Source of the DNA: Minicystis rosea
GTDB lineage: Bacteria; Myxococcota_A; Polyangia; Polyangiales; Polyangiaceae
Length of the DNA: 64,000 bases
Assembly: GCA_001931535.1 (NCBI GenBank)
Contig: CP016211.1
Span: 3,934,501 to 3,998,500 of the forward strand
Direction of reading: 5' to 3'
Part shown: positions 18,729-26,994 of the stretch, piece by piece
How positions within the stretch are numbered: position 1 is the stretch's first letter
How the letters are laid out: every line of letters starts with the position of its first letter
Translations under genes and position numbers: made by a program
Notes under the pieces: generated by a model
Seen by the model: only the letters and a program-made list of their open reading frames with translations
What the model was told of the DNA's origin: nothing
Databases searched by the model: none

Positions 18729-19169
18729 GTCGACGGGCTCTCGGTCGTGGTCGTTGATCACGGTTGAGAGTTGCAGGACCCCGGGGGCGGCCGTCAAGAC
18801 TTGCCACGATGCGCGCTTGCGACCGGAAGGTCGACCGCGGTGAGCATGCCGCGGGCAATGCCATCCTCGATGCGCGAAGCGATGCAGCGCAGCATCGTGC
18901 GGAGGGGCGCGGTGTCAGGCAACATGGCCAAGCCAGCCGTGTGGGGGAAAGCCGCACGCACGGTTTGAAGAGCTCGATACCTCCTCGCGACGACGCATCG
19001 AGGCATGCTGCGCGCAGCTCGTGCTCGATTCGATCCGCGTTTGCGCAACTCGCGCTCCATCCGGGCAATCCACGCCCCCATCCGCGCGTGCTCGCGCTGA
19101 AATTGCTTGGTCTATCGATTGCAATGAGGCCCGCCGCGCTTGTCGCAGGACGCGGAGAGGTGTCGGGGC
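18729..19169. other. Intergenic region between kinase and RiPP locus
   Basis: These 441 bp separate the divergent kinase gene and the RiPP locus. No gene is supported. It contains a hairpin resembling group II intron domain V at 18935-18966. Just upstream of the radical SAM gene is a less GC-rich patch with imperfect dyad ATTGC (19102-19106) and GCAAT (19121-19125), a candidate promoter/operator for the RiPP locus. Confidence 0.5.
18935..18966 (+). ncRNA. Group II intron domain-V-like hairpin (remnant)
   Basis: AGCCGT at the left pairs with ACGGTT at the right, including the G-U pair of the AGC triad. A two-base GC bulge on the 3' side separates this lower helix from an upper helix GTG/CAC plus GG/CC, closed by a GAAA-containing loop. 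This is the domain V layout of bacterial group II introns. One upper-helix pair is a G-G mismatch and the pair below the triad is C-T, so it looks decayed. No intron-encoded reverse transcriptase is nearby. Confidence 0.4.
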
Positions 19170-21134
19170 ATGTCCAGCACGCAGAAGAAACGCATCCTCC
19201 TCGTGCAGTGCGGGCCTGGGCCCGGGCCGCTCCATGGAGATGCCGATATCGAGCGCTTCGGCTTCGAGCCCGATCGAGGGCTCGAGCGGCGCGAGGCTCC
19301 CGTCGTCCCCATCGCCTGCGCGACCATCGCCGCGCTGACGCCCGACGATTACCACGTCGACATCTGGGACGAGAACCTCCTCGGGCAGATCAAACGGCAC
19401 ACGCCGATCGAGCCTTATGACATCGTCGGACTCTCCGTCCTCTTTTCGTATCTGGGGCCGCACGCGCGGGAGGTTGGTCGCATCCTTCGCTCGCGCGGAT
19501 TCGTGGTCGTCGCCGGCGGGCCGGGCATCTCGGCGTCGCCCGAGAGCTTCGGAGATGTCTTCGATGCCCTCTTCGTCAACGAGGCCGAGCGGACCTGGCC
19601 CCAGTTCCTGCGCGACTACGAGCGAGGCGAGATCCAACCGTCCTACCGGCAGATCGACAAACCGAATCTGACCGAGAGCCCCAAGCCGGATTACCGCGCC
19701 GTCGCCGCGAACATCCCCCGTTACGACTGGGGCGCGGTGCAGACCACGCGGGGGTGTCCGTTCGATTGCGAGTTCTGCGACGTCATCTACCTCTACGGGC
19801 GGCGCCAGCGGCACAAGGCCATCGCCCAGGTGCTCGACGAAGTCCGGGCCCTCCAGGAGCTCGGCTCGCGCACCATCTTCTTCACCGATGACGAGTTCGT
19901 CGGCGATCCGGCCTATACCAAAGAGCTTCTCACCAAGCTCGTGCCCCTCAACGACTCGTTCGAGGTTCCGCTCCGGTTCTACACGCAGCTCACGCTGAAC
20001 CTGAGCCGGGACGACGAGCTCCTTGGGCTGGTGGCGGATGCGAATTTCTATTCGGCGCTTTGTGGTATCGAGTCCTTCGACAAGGCATCTCTCCGGGAGG
20101 TGGGGAAACACCAGAACGCCGCGCGCGACCCCATGCGCGACGTCCACCACATCCAGAGTCATGGGCTCGGACTCTGGGGCAGCTTCATCGTGGGCTTCGA
20201 CAGCGATGACCCTTCGGTCTTCGATCGGCTCTACGAAAACATCCAAGAAGCCTCGGTCCCCATGGGGGCGGTGGCGCCGCTCACTGCCTTCGAGAACACC
20301 AAGCTCTGGGCGCGGCTCCGCGGCGAGGGGCGCGTCGCGACCGTGCGCCTCCGCCGCAAGGAAGAGCCTCTCGGTCTGATCCCGAACATCACCCCGCGCG
20401 GGATGAGCCGTGTCGAGCTCATCGAGGGATATCGCGGGCTCTGCGAAAAGATCCATGCGTGGGACGCGATCTTGGCGCGAATCCGCGGCTTCGTCTCCGG
20501 TGTGCGCCGGGCCCCGCGCGCGCGGGAGGCGCCTTTCACGGACGCCTCGCGCGATCGCTTCCTCGCGGAGGCCTCGCGCGCATGGCGCCTGTCGCCGAGC
20601 GAGCACGCGGCCATCGGCGATACGCTGGAGCACACGAAGCGCGTGGCGCCTCACCTGCTTCCCAGGGTCGCTTGGTACCTCGTCCAAAGCGAGTGGTTGA
20701 GTCGGTACAGCAAACGATTCTTCATCGGGTACGAGCGGCTCTTGGAGCTCGAGAAGACCGGTGATCTGGTGGCGGACACGAGGCCGCTCCTGCTGCCGCC
20801 CTCGTTCGGTCCGGCCATGACGGGGATGTTTCCGGAGATCTTCACGAGGCTCGCGCGGAGCCTGTCCCACGAGCAGCAGATCCCGGAGGCGATGAAAGAG
20901 GTCTTCGTCGACTTCATCGTTCGCTGGGGCTCGACGTTCCAGAAGCTCGAGCCGGAGCACCGCGCGTACCTCCTCGAGCTCTGCGATCGCGCGGCGGCGA
21001 AGCTCGGAGGCCGGCTGGGCAGCGCGCCGCGCGAGGGTGAGATGGATCTGCTGCGCGACGCGCGTAGGCGCCGCCTCCTCGACGCCGTCCTGAAAGACGT
21101 GCGCGACGAGATCGCGACCATGACGGCGGCTTGA
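19170..21134 (+). CDS. Cobalamin-binding-type radical SAM protein of the RiPP locus
   Basis: This is a 654-residue protein. The ATG at 19170 follows GGAGAGG at good spacing; an in-frame TTG at 19140 is the alternative. The N-terminal half (about 45-160) has the Rossmann-like pattern of B12-binding radical SAM proteins (IVGLSVLFSYLGPHAREVG, GGPGISASPE, NEAERTWPQFLRDY). The radical SAM domain follows with the 4Fe-4S ligands in RGCPFDCEFCD (Cys196, Cys200, Cys203) and a TIM-barrel core (IFFTDDEFVG, GIESFDKASLREVGK). The C-terminal about 200 residues are helical and resemble DUF4070. The family does radical chemistry, often methylation of unactivated carbons. Being first in a TOMM locus, it probably tailors the peptide, but the reaction is unknown. 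Confidence 0.85.
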   Translation: MSSTQKKRILLVQCGPGPGPLHGDADIERFGFEPDRGLERREAPVVPIACATIAALTPDDYHVDIWDENLLGQIKRHTPIEPYDIVGLSVLFSYLGPHAREVGRILRSRGFVVVAGGPGISASPESFGDVFDALFVNEAERTWPQFLRDYERGEIQPSYRQIDKPNLTESPKPDYRAVAANIPRYDWGAVQTTRGCPFDCEFCDVIYLYGRRQRHKAIAQVLDEVRALQELGSRTIFFTDDEFVGDPAYTKELLTKLVPLNDSFEVPLRFYTQLTLNLSRDDELLGLVADANFYSALCGIESFDKASLREVGKHQNAARDPMRDVHHIQSHGLGLWGSFIVGFDSDDPSVFDRLYENIQEASVPMGAVAPLTAFENTKLWARLRGEGRVATVRLRRKEEPLGLIPNITPRGMSRVELIEGYRGLCEKIHAWDAILARIRGFVSGVRRAPRAREAPFTDASRDRFLAEASRAWRLSPSEHAAIGDTLEHTKRVAPHLLPRVAWYLVQSEWLSRYSKRFFIGYERLLELEKTGDLVADTRPLLLPPSFGPAMTGMFPEIFTRLARSLSHEQQIPEAMKEVFVDFIVRWGSTFQKLEPEHRAYLLELCDRAAAKLGGRLGSAPREGEMDLLRDARRRRLLDAVLKDVRDEIATMTAA

Positions 21135-21226
21135 ACGCGGCCGTTCGCCGCGCGTCCCGCCGAACCGTCGAGGCTCGCCCGTCGAGCCGCGGCACGACCG
21201 CAACCAAACATCGAGGAGCTGCTTCC

Positions 21227-21415
21227 ATGAAAGACCGTGCTTCGCCGACCCAAGCGCAGATGATCGCCAAGGCCTGGCTCGACGAGGGCTATCGCGCGAG
21301 CCTCGTCGAAAAGGGGATCGACGTGCCGGCCCGCCCGGACGACCTCGAGGACGCCGAGCTCGACGCCCTCGCGGACGCGCGTTGTCCGGCGCCCCCTTGC
21401 GTCACGGCCTGCTGA
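21227..21415 (+). CDS. RiPP precursor peptide 1 (nitrile-hydratase-like leader)
   Basis: This is a 62-residue peptide. The ATG at 21227 follows GAGGAG. The leader has QMIAKAWLDEGYRASLVEKG (residues about 11-30), matching the nitrile hydratase alpha-subunit helix seen in NHLP-type RiPP leaders, then VPARPDDLEDAELDALADA. The core is inferred to begin after ALADA: RCPAPPCVTAC, with Cys at core positions 2, 7 and 11. ELDALADA resembles the ELxxxxG(G/A) processing sites of double-Gly-type leaders. It starts 92 bp after the radical SAM gene. It is the most divergent of the three at its N-terminus (MKDRASPTQ). Confidence 0.88.
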   Translation: MKDRASPTQAQMIAKAWLDEGYRASLVEKGIDVPARPDDLEDAELDALADARCPAPPCVTAC

Positions 21416-21467
21416 ATCACCGGCATCGACCCGTATCGACCCGTACAACCATGAAGGAGATTCGCTG

Positions 21468-21656
21468 ATGAAAGATGAAGCTTCGCTGACCCAAGCACAG
21501 ATGATCGCCAAGGCCTGGCTCGACGAGGGCTATCGCGCGACGCTCGTCGAAAAGGGCATCGACGTGCCGGCCCGCCCGGACGACCTCGAGGACGCCGAGC
21601 TCGACGCCTTCGCGGGGGCCCGTACCCCGGCGCCGCCTTGCATCACCAGTTGTTGA
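21468..21656 (+). CDS. RiPP precursor peptide 2
   Basis: This is a 62-residue peptide with a near-perfect GAAGGAG Shine-Dalgarno before the ATG at 21468. The leader is almost identical to precursor 1. The boundary reads AELDAFAGA and the core RTPAPPCITSC. Here Thr replaces Cys at core position 2 and Ser occupies position 10, which keeps residues suitable for azoline formation. Conserved positions across the three cores are R1, PAPPC (3-7), and the final Cys. Confidence 0.88.
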   Translation: MKDEASLTQAQMIAKAWLDEGYRATLVEKGIDVPARPDDLEDAELDAFAGARTPAPPCITSC

Positions 21657-21698
21657 ATCGCCGGCGGTGAGCCGCACATCGATGAAGGAGATTCGCTC

Positions 21699-21887
21699 AT
21701 GAAGGATGGAGCTTCGCTGACCCGAGCGCAGATGATCGCCAAGGCCTGGCTCGACGAGGGCTATCGCACGACCCTCGTCGAAAAGGGCATCGACGTGCCG
21801 GCCCGCCCGGATGGCCTCGAAGACGCCGAGATCGACGCGCTCGCGGACGCGCGTTGTCCGGCGCCGCCTTGCGCCACGTTCTGCTGA
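21699..21887 (+). CDS. RiPP precursor peptide 3
   Basis: This is a 62-residue peptide with GAAGGAG before the ATG at 21699; its upstream segment duplicates that of precursor 2. The leader differs by a few residues (TRAQMIAKAWLDEGYRTTL). The boundary is AEIDALADA and the core RCPAPPCATFC. Variation is concentrated in core positions 2 and 8-10, as expected for precursors that share one set of enzymes. Confidence 0.88.
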   Translation: MKDGASLTRAQMIAKAWLDEGYRTTLVEKGIDVPARPDGLEDAEIDALADARCPAPPCATFC

Positions 21888-21905
21888 TCGTCACCGCCGC
21901 TGCCT

Positions 21906-21970
21906 GCGAGCGCTCGCCGGCACCGCGTCGTTCTTCTGCGGCGCGCTCCTCATCCCTCGGAGCGCTCGCG
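21906..21970 (+). promoter_or_regulatory. Possible attenuating hairpin between precursor and enzyme genes
   Basis: The palindrome GCGAGCGCTCGC (21906-21917) and GAGCGCTCGCG (21960-21970) can fold alone or with each other in the 155-bp gap between precursor 3 and the YcaO gene. RiPP operons often have such structures so that more precursor than enzyme is made. This is inferred from position only. Confidence 0.3.
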
Positions 21971-22042
21971 AGGAGCTCGGCGTCGGCTCGCCCGCGGGCA
22001 GCGGCCTCTTTCCAAGTGGGTTGGGACGCGAGGATTGTCACC

Positions 22043-24277
22043 ATGGATAGGCCCCGAATCAAACACGCTTATCATTGCGAGGTCGTCCCGGCGGCGGGCG
22101 TCTTCCTCCTCTCGGAGACTGGCCATGTCGGGCTCCGGGGAGCGGCCTACGAGCACCTCGTGCCGCTGCTCGACGGGCGCCACGGCCCCGAGGATCTCGC
22201 GGCCATCCTCGATGGCAAGGTCTCTGCGCCCGAGGTCTTTTATGCTCTCTCGCTCCTCCAGAAGAAGGGTTATCTGGTCGACGCCCGCGTGCCCCTCGCG
22301 CCCGAGCAGGCGGCTTTCTGGGAGCTCATCGGCGTGGATCCGACGGTGGCCGCGCGGCGGCTCGGCGAGACCACGGTCGCGGTCACGGCGATCGGCGGTG
22401 TGGACGCGGGCCCGCTCCGCGCGGAGCTCGAAGCCATCGGCGTCCGCGTCGGCGAGGGTGGCCATCGCCGGGTGGTGATCACCGATGATGCTTTGCGACC
22501 GGAGCTCGCATCCATCAACGCGGAGGCGCTCGAAGGCGGGCGGCCGTGGATGCTCGTCCGGCCGGTGGGCATCGAGGCGTGGCTCGGGCCCATCTTCGTC
22601 CCCGGTCGGACCGGCTGTTGGGCCTGCCTCGAGCACCGCATCGCGGGCCACCGGCTCCTCGAACGTAGCCTCGCCGCCCGCCGGTCGTCGCCGGAGCCGC
22701 TCGGCGTGACGCGTGCCGCGCTGCCGTCGCAGGTCCGCGCGCTGCTCGCGCTGGCCGCGACCGAGATGGCCAAATGGATCGTGAACGAGCAAAGCGCGCT
22801 CGAAGGAAGCGTGGTGACCCTCCACGCCGCGACGCTGGAGAGGCGCGAGCACGTGCTCACCCGCCGCCCGCAGTGCCGTGCCTGCGGCGATCGCGAGCTC
22901 GTCGCGAAGAACCAGCTCCGCCCCGTGGCGCTCGGCGCCGCCGCGGCATCGTTCACCGCGGACGGCGGCCACCGCGTCGCGCGCCCGAACGAGACGCTCG
23001 CGCGCCTCGATCACCACCAGAGCCCGGTCACCGGCATCGTCGGGAAGCTCGAGCGAGTCTCCGACGGAATCACGGTCTCCTACGTCGCCAACCACAACTT
23101 CGCCTTCATGGACGACGAGCTCTCCTTCCTGCGCAAACACCAGCGTGCCTATTCGGGTGGCAAAGGAAAGAGCGACGCACAGGCGCGGATGAGCGCCGTC
23201 GGCGAGGCCATCGAGCGCTATACCGGTGTCTTCCAAGGGGACGAAGCCCGCGTCCGCGCCCGGATGGCCGACCTCGGCGAGGCCGCCATTCACCCCAATG
23301 CCATCATGCTCTTCAGCGATCGCCAGCTCGGCGAGCGCGAGCAGCGGAATCTCCGCGCCTCGCCCTTCAACTGGATTCCGGCGCCCTTCGACGCGCGCCA
23401 GGAGATCGAGTGGAGCCCGCTGTGGCCGCTCGCCGGTGGGGCCGCGCGCTATGCGCCGACTGCGCTTTGCTACTTCGGTTATGGCCGCAAAGCCGCCCCC
23501 TTCGCCCGCGGCGACTCGAATGGATGCGCGGCCGGGGCCACCTTGGAAGAGGCCGTGTACCAAGGCGTGATGGAGCTCGTGGAACGCGATGCCATCGCCC
23601 TCTGGTGGTACAACCGCCTGCGCCGCCCGGCCGTCGATTTCGCGAGCTTCGGTGATCCGTATCTGGCGGAGCTCGAAGCCCATTATCGCTCGCTGCACCG
23701 TGACGTCTGGGCCCTCGATCTCACGAGTGATCTCGGGATCCCCGCCTTCGTCGCGCTCTCGCGCCGGACGGACCGGAAGACCGAGGACATCCTCTTCGGC
23801 TTCGGTGCGCACCTCGACGCGAAGGTCGCGCTCCTCCGGGCGGCGACGGAGCTGAACCAGTTCCTCCCCGGCGCCCTCCGCGTCACCGCCGAAGAGCCCG
23901 ACGGATACGACATGAACATCGAGGACGCGATTCGCTGGTTCAAGACGGCGACGCTCGCGAGCGAGCCTTACCTCGCCCCCGATCCCTCGGCGCGCCCCAA
24001 GCGGCTCGAGGACTATCCCACGCTGTCCACAGGCGATCTCCGCGAGGACATCCACCGCTCCGCCCGGATGCTGAAGGACAAGGGCCTGGAGACGCTCGTG
24101 CTCGACCAGACGCGGCCCGACACCGGACTCCACGTGGCCCGCGTGGTCGTCCCCGGGCTGCGACACTTCTGGGCGAGGTTCGCGCCGGGGCGGCTCTACG
24201 ACGTCCCCGTGGCCATGGGGTCGCTCCCGCGGGCGCTCCGTGAAGACGAGCTCAATCCGATCCCGATGTTCCTGTGA
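22043..24277 (+). CDS. Fused leader-binding/YcaO cyclodehydratase (TOMM C-D protein)
   Basis: This is a 744-residue enzyme. The ATG at 22043 follows GAGGA. The N-terminal about 290 residues are the E1-like/leader-binding (C) part, with a winged-helix peptide-clamp-like start (HVGLRGAAYEHLVPLLDG, YALSLLQKKGYLV) and a zinc site GCWACLEH (Cys192, Cys195) plus CRACGD (Cys279, Cys282 approximately). The C-terminal YcaO (D) part has the ATP-binding segments GKGKSDAQARMSAVGEAIER (373-392) and DSNGCAAGATLEEAVYQGVM followed by ELVERDA (about 491-517), and ends NPIPMFL, the Pro-containing tail typical of azoline-forming YcaO proteins. The role is to bind precursor leaders and phosphorylate the backbone amide so that Cys/Ser/Thr cyclize to azolines. 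Confidence 0.95.
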   Translation: MDRPRIKHAYHCEVVPAAGVFLLSETGHVGLRGAAYEHLVPLLDGRHGPEDLAAILDGKVSAPEVFYALSLLQKKGYLVDARVPLAPEQAAFWELIGVDPTVAARRLGETTVAVTAIGGVDAGPLRAELEAIGVRVGEGGHRRVVITDDALRPELASINAEALEGGRPWMLVRPVGIEAWLGPIFVPGRTGCWACLEHRIAGHRLLERSLAARRSSPEPLGVTRAALPSQVRALLALAATEMAKWIVNEQSALEGSVVTLHAATLERREHVLTRRPQCRACGDRELVAKNQLRPVALGAAAASFTADGGHRVARPNETLARLDHHQSPVTGIVGKLERVSDGITVSYVANHNFAFMDDELSFLRKHQRAYSGGKGKSDAQARMSAVGEAIERYTGVFQGDEARVRARMADLGEAAIHPNAIMLFSDRQLGEREQRNLRASPFNWIPAPFDARQEIEWSPLWPLAGGAARYAPTALCYFGYGRKAAPFARGDSNGCAAGATLEEAVYQGVMELVERDAIALWWYNRLRRPAVDFASFGDPYLAELEAHYRSLHRDVWALDLTSDLGIPAFVALSRRTDRKTEDILFGFGAHLDAKVALLRAATELNQFLPGALRVTAEEPDGYDMNIEDAIRWFKTATLASEPYLAPDPSARPKRLEDYPTLSTGDLREDIHRSARMLKDKGLETLVLDQTRPDTGLHVARVVVPGLRHFWARFAPGRLYDVPVAMGSLPRALREDELNPIPMFL

Positions 24278-24288
24278 AAGGGTCCGTC

Positions 24289-25722
24289 ATGGAGAGCGAA
24301 ACCACGCCGAGCCTCGCCTACGCGCTCGCCTTCCAAGATGGGCTCACGCTCGCCGAAGCGGACGGCGGCGATCTGGAGCTCTGCGCGGCGGGCCAGCGCA
24401 TTCCGCTCCGGCGCGCGGCGCCCGGCCTGCGCGCGGCGCTCGAGGCGCTGGCATCGGGTGGCGTGACGGCCTCGGATCTCGGCGCGCTGGTCTCGCGACA
24501 CGACGGCGGCGCGGGGCTTCCGAGCCTGTTCTTCTATCTCGAACGGTTCGAGCAACGCGGGCTCCTCACCTTCACCGCATCGTGGGAGGGACAGGCCATC
24601 GCGACGCTCGTCCCCGCGGCGACGCGTCGCCCCGCGAGGCCCGAAGCGCCCGTGGCCGGCGCGCGATATGGCATCTCACGCTTCGCCTTGCTCCGCTGCG
24701 ACGCCGGCCGGTTCGTGCTCGAATCGCCGCTCGGCTTCGGGCGGGTGGTGCTCCACGATGGAAGGGCAGCGGCGCTGTGCCACGCGCTCTCCACGCCGCG
24801 AACGCTGGAGGAAGCCGGACGCGCGGTGCCCGAGCTGCCCTCCCCCGCCCTCGAGCAGCTCGCCGGGCTCATGCTCGGAATCGGCGCGCTCTCGCGCGAA
24901 GGGTCACAGTCGGATGCGCTCGCGACGTGGAGCGCGCCCGATCTCTGGTTCCACACGCGGAGCCGGCAAGGCCGGCACGACGCGCCCTATGGCGCGACGT
25001 ATCCGTGGAGGCATATCGATCCTTCGCCCGCCCTCAAGGCACCCATGGAAGGCGAGACCATCCCGCTCTTCCGGCCGGACATCGACGCACTGGCCACCTC
25101 GGACCCGCCGTTCACACGTGTGCTGGAAGCGCGGAGATCGCATCGTCGCTGGGGTGCACGCCCGATTCGGGTGGCCGAGCTGGGCGAGTGGCTTTACCGC
25201 GCGGCGCGGGTCCGCGCCGTCCTCGAGCGCACGGCCGAGCGGCCCTACGACGCCACGAACCGCCCATATGCAGGCGGTGGCGCGTGCTATCCGCTGGAGC
25301 TCTATCTGGCCGTCGACACCTGTGATGGCCTCGCGCCTGGGCTCTACCATCACCACGCGCTCGAGCACACGCTCACGCGGCTCTCGGGGCGGACACCCGA
25401 GCTCGACATGCTGCTCGCGCGGGCCCGAGGCGCGATGCGCGCCGCATCGGTTCCACAAGTCCTGGTGGTGGTCGCGGCGCGCGTGCAGCGGACGATGTGG
25501 AAGTACGAATCGATGGCCTACGCGGCCATCCTGAAAGACACCGGATCGCTCTACCAGACTCTGTATCTGGTCGCGACGGCGATGGGGCTCGCGCCCTGCG
25601 CGCTCGGCGGCGGCGACGCCGAGCTGTTCGCCGCCGCGTCGGGGCTCGATCCGCTCGTCGAGCCCTCCGTCGGCGAGATCGTGATCGGCACGAGGGCCGA
25701 AGGGGTTTCGCCGGGCGAATGA
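24289..25722 (+). CDS. SagB-type FMN-dependent azoline dehydrogenase
   Basis: This is a 477-residue protein. The ATG at 24289 follows GAAAGG; an in-frame GTG at 24274 overlaps the YcaO stop (GTGA), so translational coupling is possible either way. The N-terminal about 230 residues are helical and weakly conserved, as in SagB proteins. The C-terminal nitroreductase fold shows LEARRSHRRWGARPI (FMN phosphate contact), YAGGGACYPLELYLAV, and TMWKYESMAYAAILKDTGSLYQ (quoted as TMWKYESMAYAAIL and KDTGSLYQ), containing the Lys-Tyr pair (about 405-406) known to be catalytic in SagB-type enzymes. It should oxidize azolines to aromatic thiazoles/oxazoles. It follows the cyclodehydratase by 11 bp. Confidence 0.93.
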   Translation: MESETTPSLAYALAFQDGLTLAEADGGDLELCAAGQRIPLRRAAPGLRAALEALASGGVTASDLGALVSRHDGGAGLPSLFFYLERFEQRGLLTFTASWEGQAIATLVPAATRRPARPEAPVAGARYGISRFALLRCDAGRFVLESPLGFGRVVLHDGRAAALCHALSTPRTLEEAGRAVPELPSPALEQLAGLMLGIGALSREGSQSDALATWSAPDLWFHTRSRQGRHDAPYGATYPWRHIDPSPALKAPMEGETIPLFRPDIDALATSDPPFTRVLEARRSHRRWGARPIRVAELGEWLYRAARVRAVLERTAERPYDATNRPYAGGGACYPLELYLAVDTCDGLAPGLYHHHALEHTLTRLSGRTPELDMLLARARGAMRAASVPQVLVVVAARVQRTMWKYESMAYAAILKDTGSLYQTLYLVATAMGLAPCALGGGDAELFAAASGLDPLVEPSVGEIVIGTRAEGVSPGE

Positions 25723-25750
25723 AACAACGAGTCTTGTTGGAGGACGGATG

Positions 25751-26911
25751 ATGTCGAAACCTCATGGGATCATCGACGCGGACGCCCACGTGGCCGAGCC
25801 CGTGTCGATGTGGGCCGACTACCTCGAGCCCGCGTTCAAGGCCCGCGGACCGCGGCTCGCGCAGATCTCCCCGGGCGGCGACGGGCCCCAGGGCTTCGCG
25901 TCCGGCGGGCTCGAAGTGGATGGGACCTCGATCTGCGATCGGGTCACCGGCGAGCTCGAGGTGCGGAGCGCATTGCACTTGATGCGTGCTTATCCCGAGG
26001 CGGTGCGCGCCGGATGGACGCCCGCGTCGCACGTGGCCTCGCTCCGCCGGATCGGCGTCGACATGGCCTTCCTGTATCCGACCGTCGGATCATGGGTGTT
26101 CGCCATCGACACCATGGAGAGCGATCTCGCCGCCGCGCTCGTGCGAGCCTACAACCGCTGGCTCCACGACTTCTGCAGCCACGATCCGAGCTTCCTCCGC
26201 CCCGTGGGCGTGGTGTGCCGGCACGATCCGCGGGAGATGGTGGCCGAGGTCGAACGGAATGCCACCCTCGGCTGGCGGGCGGTTTATCTCCGGCCCAACC
26301 CCATCCGCGGTCGCCTCTTGAGCGACCCAGCCTACGAACCCTTCTGGTCGGCGTGCGAGCGGCTCGACATCGCCGTGAGCGTCCACGAGGGCACGCACGC
26401 GCGTGTCCCCACGACGGGCGCCGATCGATTCAACACCCGCTTCGCCATGCACACCTGCTCTCATCCCATGGAGCAGATGATGGCGCTCCTCGCGCTCATC
26501 GAAGGCGGCGTGATGGAGCGCCACCCCGGGCTCCGCTTCGCGTTCCTCGAAGCAGGCTGCGGGTGGCTGCCGTATTGGCTGTGGCGGCTCGACGAGGAAT
26601 ACGAGCAGCTCGGCTGGGAGGTGAAGCGGAACGTGAAGCAGAAGCCCTCCGCGTATTTCCGGCGGCAGTGCTTCGTCTCCATCGAGCCGAGCGAGCCTTA
26701 TCTCGACCGGATCATCGACCTCGTCGGAGAGGACAACCTCCTCTTCGGATCGGACTATCCACACATGGATCACGGTCCGGCGGCGCTCGCTGACGTAATC
26801 CGGACGAACACCCAGCTCCCGCCGCACGTGATGCGGAAGATCCTCTGGGACAATCCGCGCCGCTTCTACGGGCTCGATCGTCGGGCCGAGGGGCCGTCCA
26901 TCATCGGTTGA
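25751..26911 (+). CDS. Amidohydrolase-2 family protein
   Basis: This is a 386-residue protein. Of two adjacent ATG codons, 25751 is better spaced from GGAGG (25739-25743). The fold is the ACMSD-like amidohydrolase TIM barrel: IIDADAHVAEP at the N-terminus (metal ligands in DAH), RRIGVDMAFLYPT, VSVHEGTHARVP (ligand His), MHTCSHPMEQMMALLALIEG, RFAFLEAGCGWLPYWLWRLD and LLFGSDYPHMD (catalytic Asp). The family hydrolyses or decarboxylates small substrates with a divalent metal. It is 28 bp downstream of the dehydrogenase, so it is probably in the same transcript. A role in tailoring or resistance is inferred only from position. Confidence 0.85.
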   Translation: MSKPHGIIDADAHVAEPVSMWADYLEPAFKARGPRLAQISPGGDGPQGFASGGLEVDGTSICDRVTGELEVRSALHLMRAYPEAVRAGWTPASHVASLRRIGVDMAFLYPTVGSWVFAIDTMESDLAAALVRAYNRWLHDFCSHDPSFLRPVGVVCRHDPREMVAEVERNATLGWRAVYLRPNPIRGRLLSDPAYEPFWSACERLDIAVSVHEGTHARVPTTGADRFNTRFAMHTCSHPMEQMMALLALIEGGVMERHPGLRFAFLEAGCGWLPYWLWRLDEEYEQLGWEVKRNVKQKPSAYFRRQCFVSIEPSEPYLDRIIDLVGEDNLLFGSDYPHMDHGPAALADVIRTNTQLPPHVMRKILWDNPRRFYGLDRRAEGPSIIG

Positions 26912-26994
26912 CGCGTCCGCCGCGTCTCGATCTCGCGCTGGGCGCGACGGAACGCGCTACAACGCTCCGGCACCCCCAACGAGGAAGCTCCACG

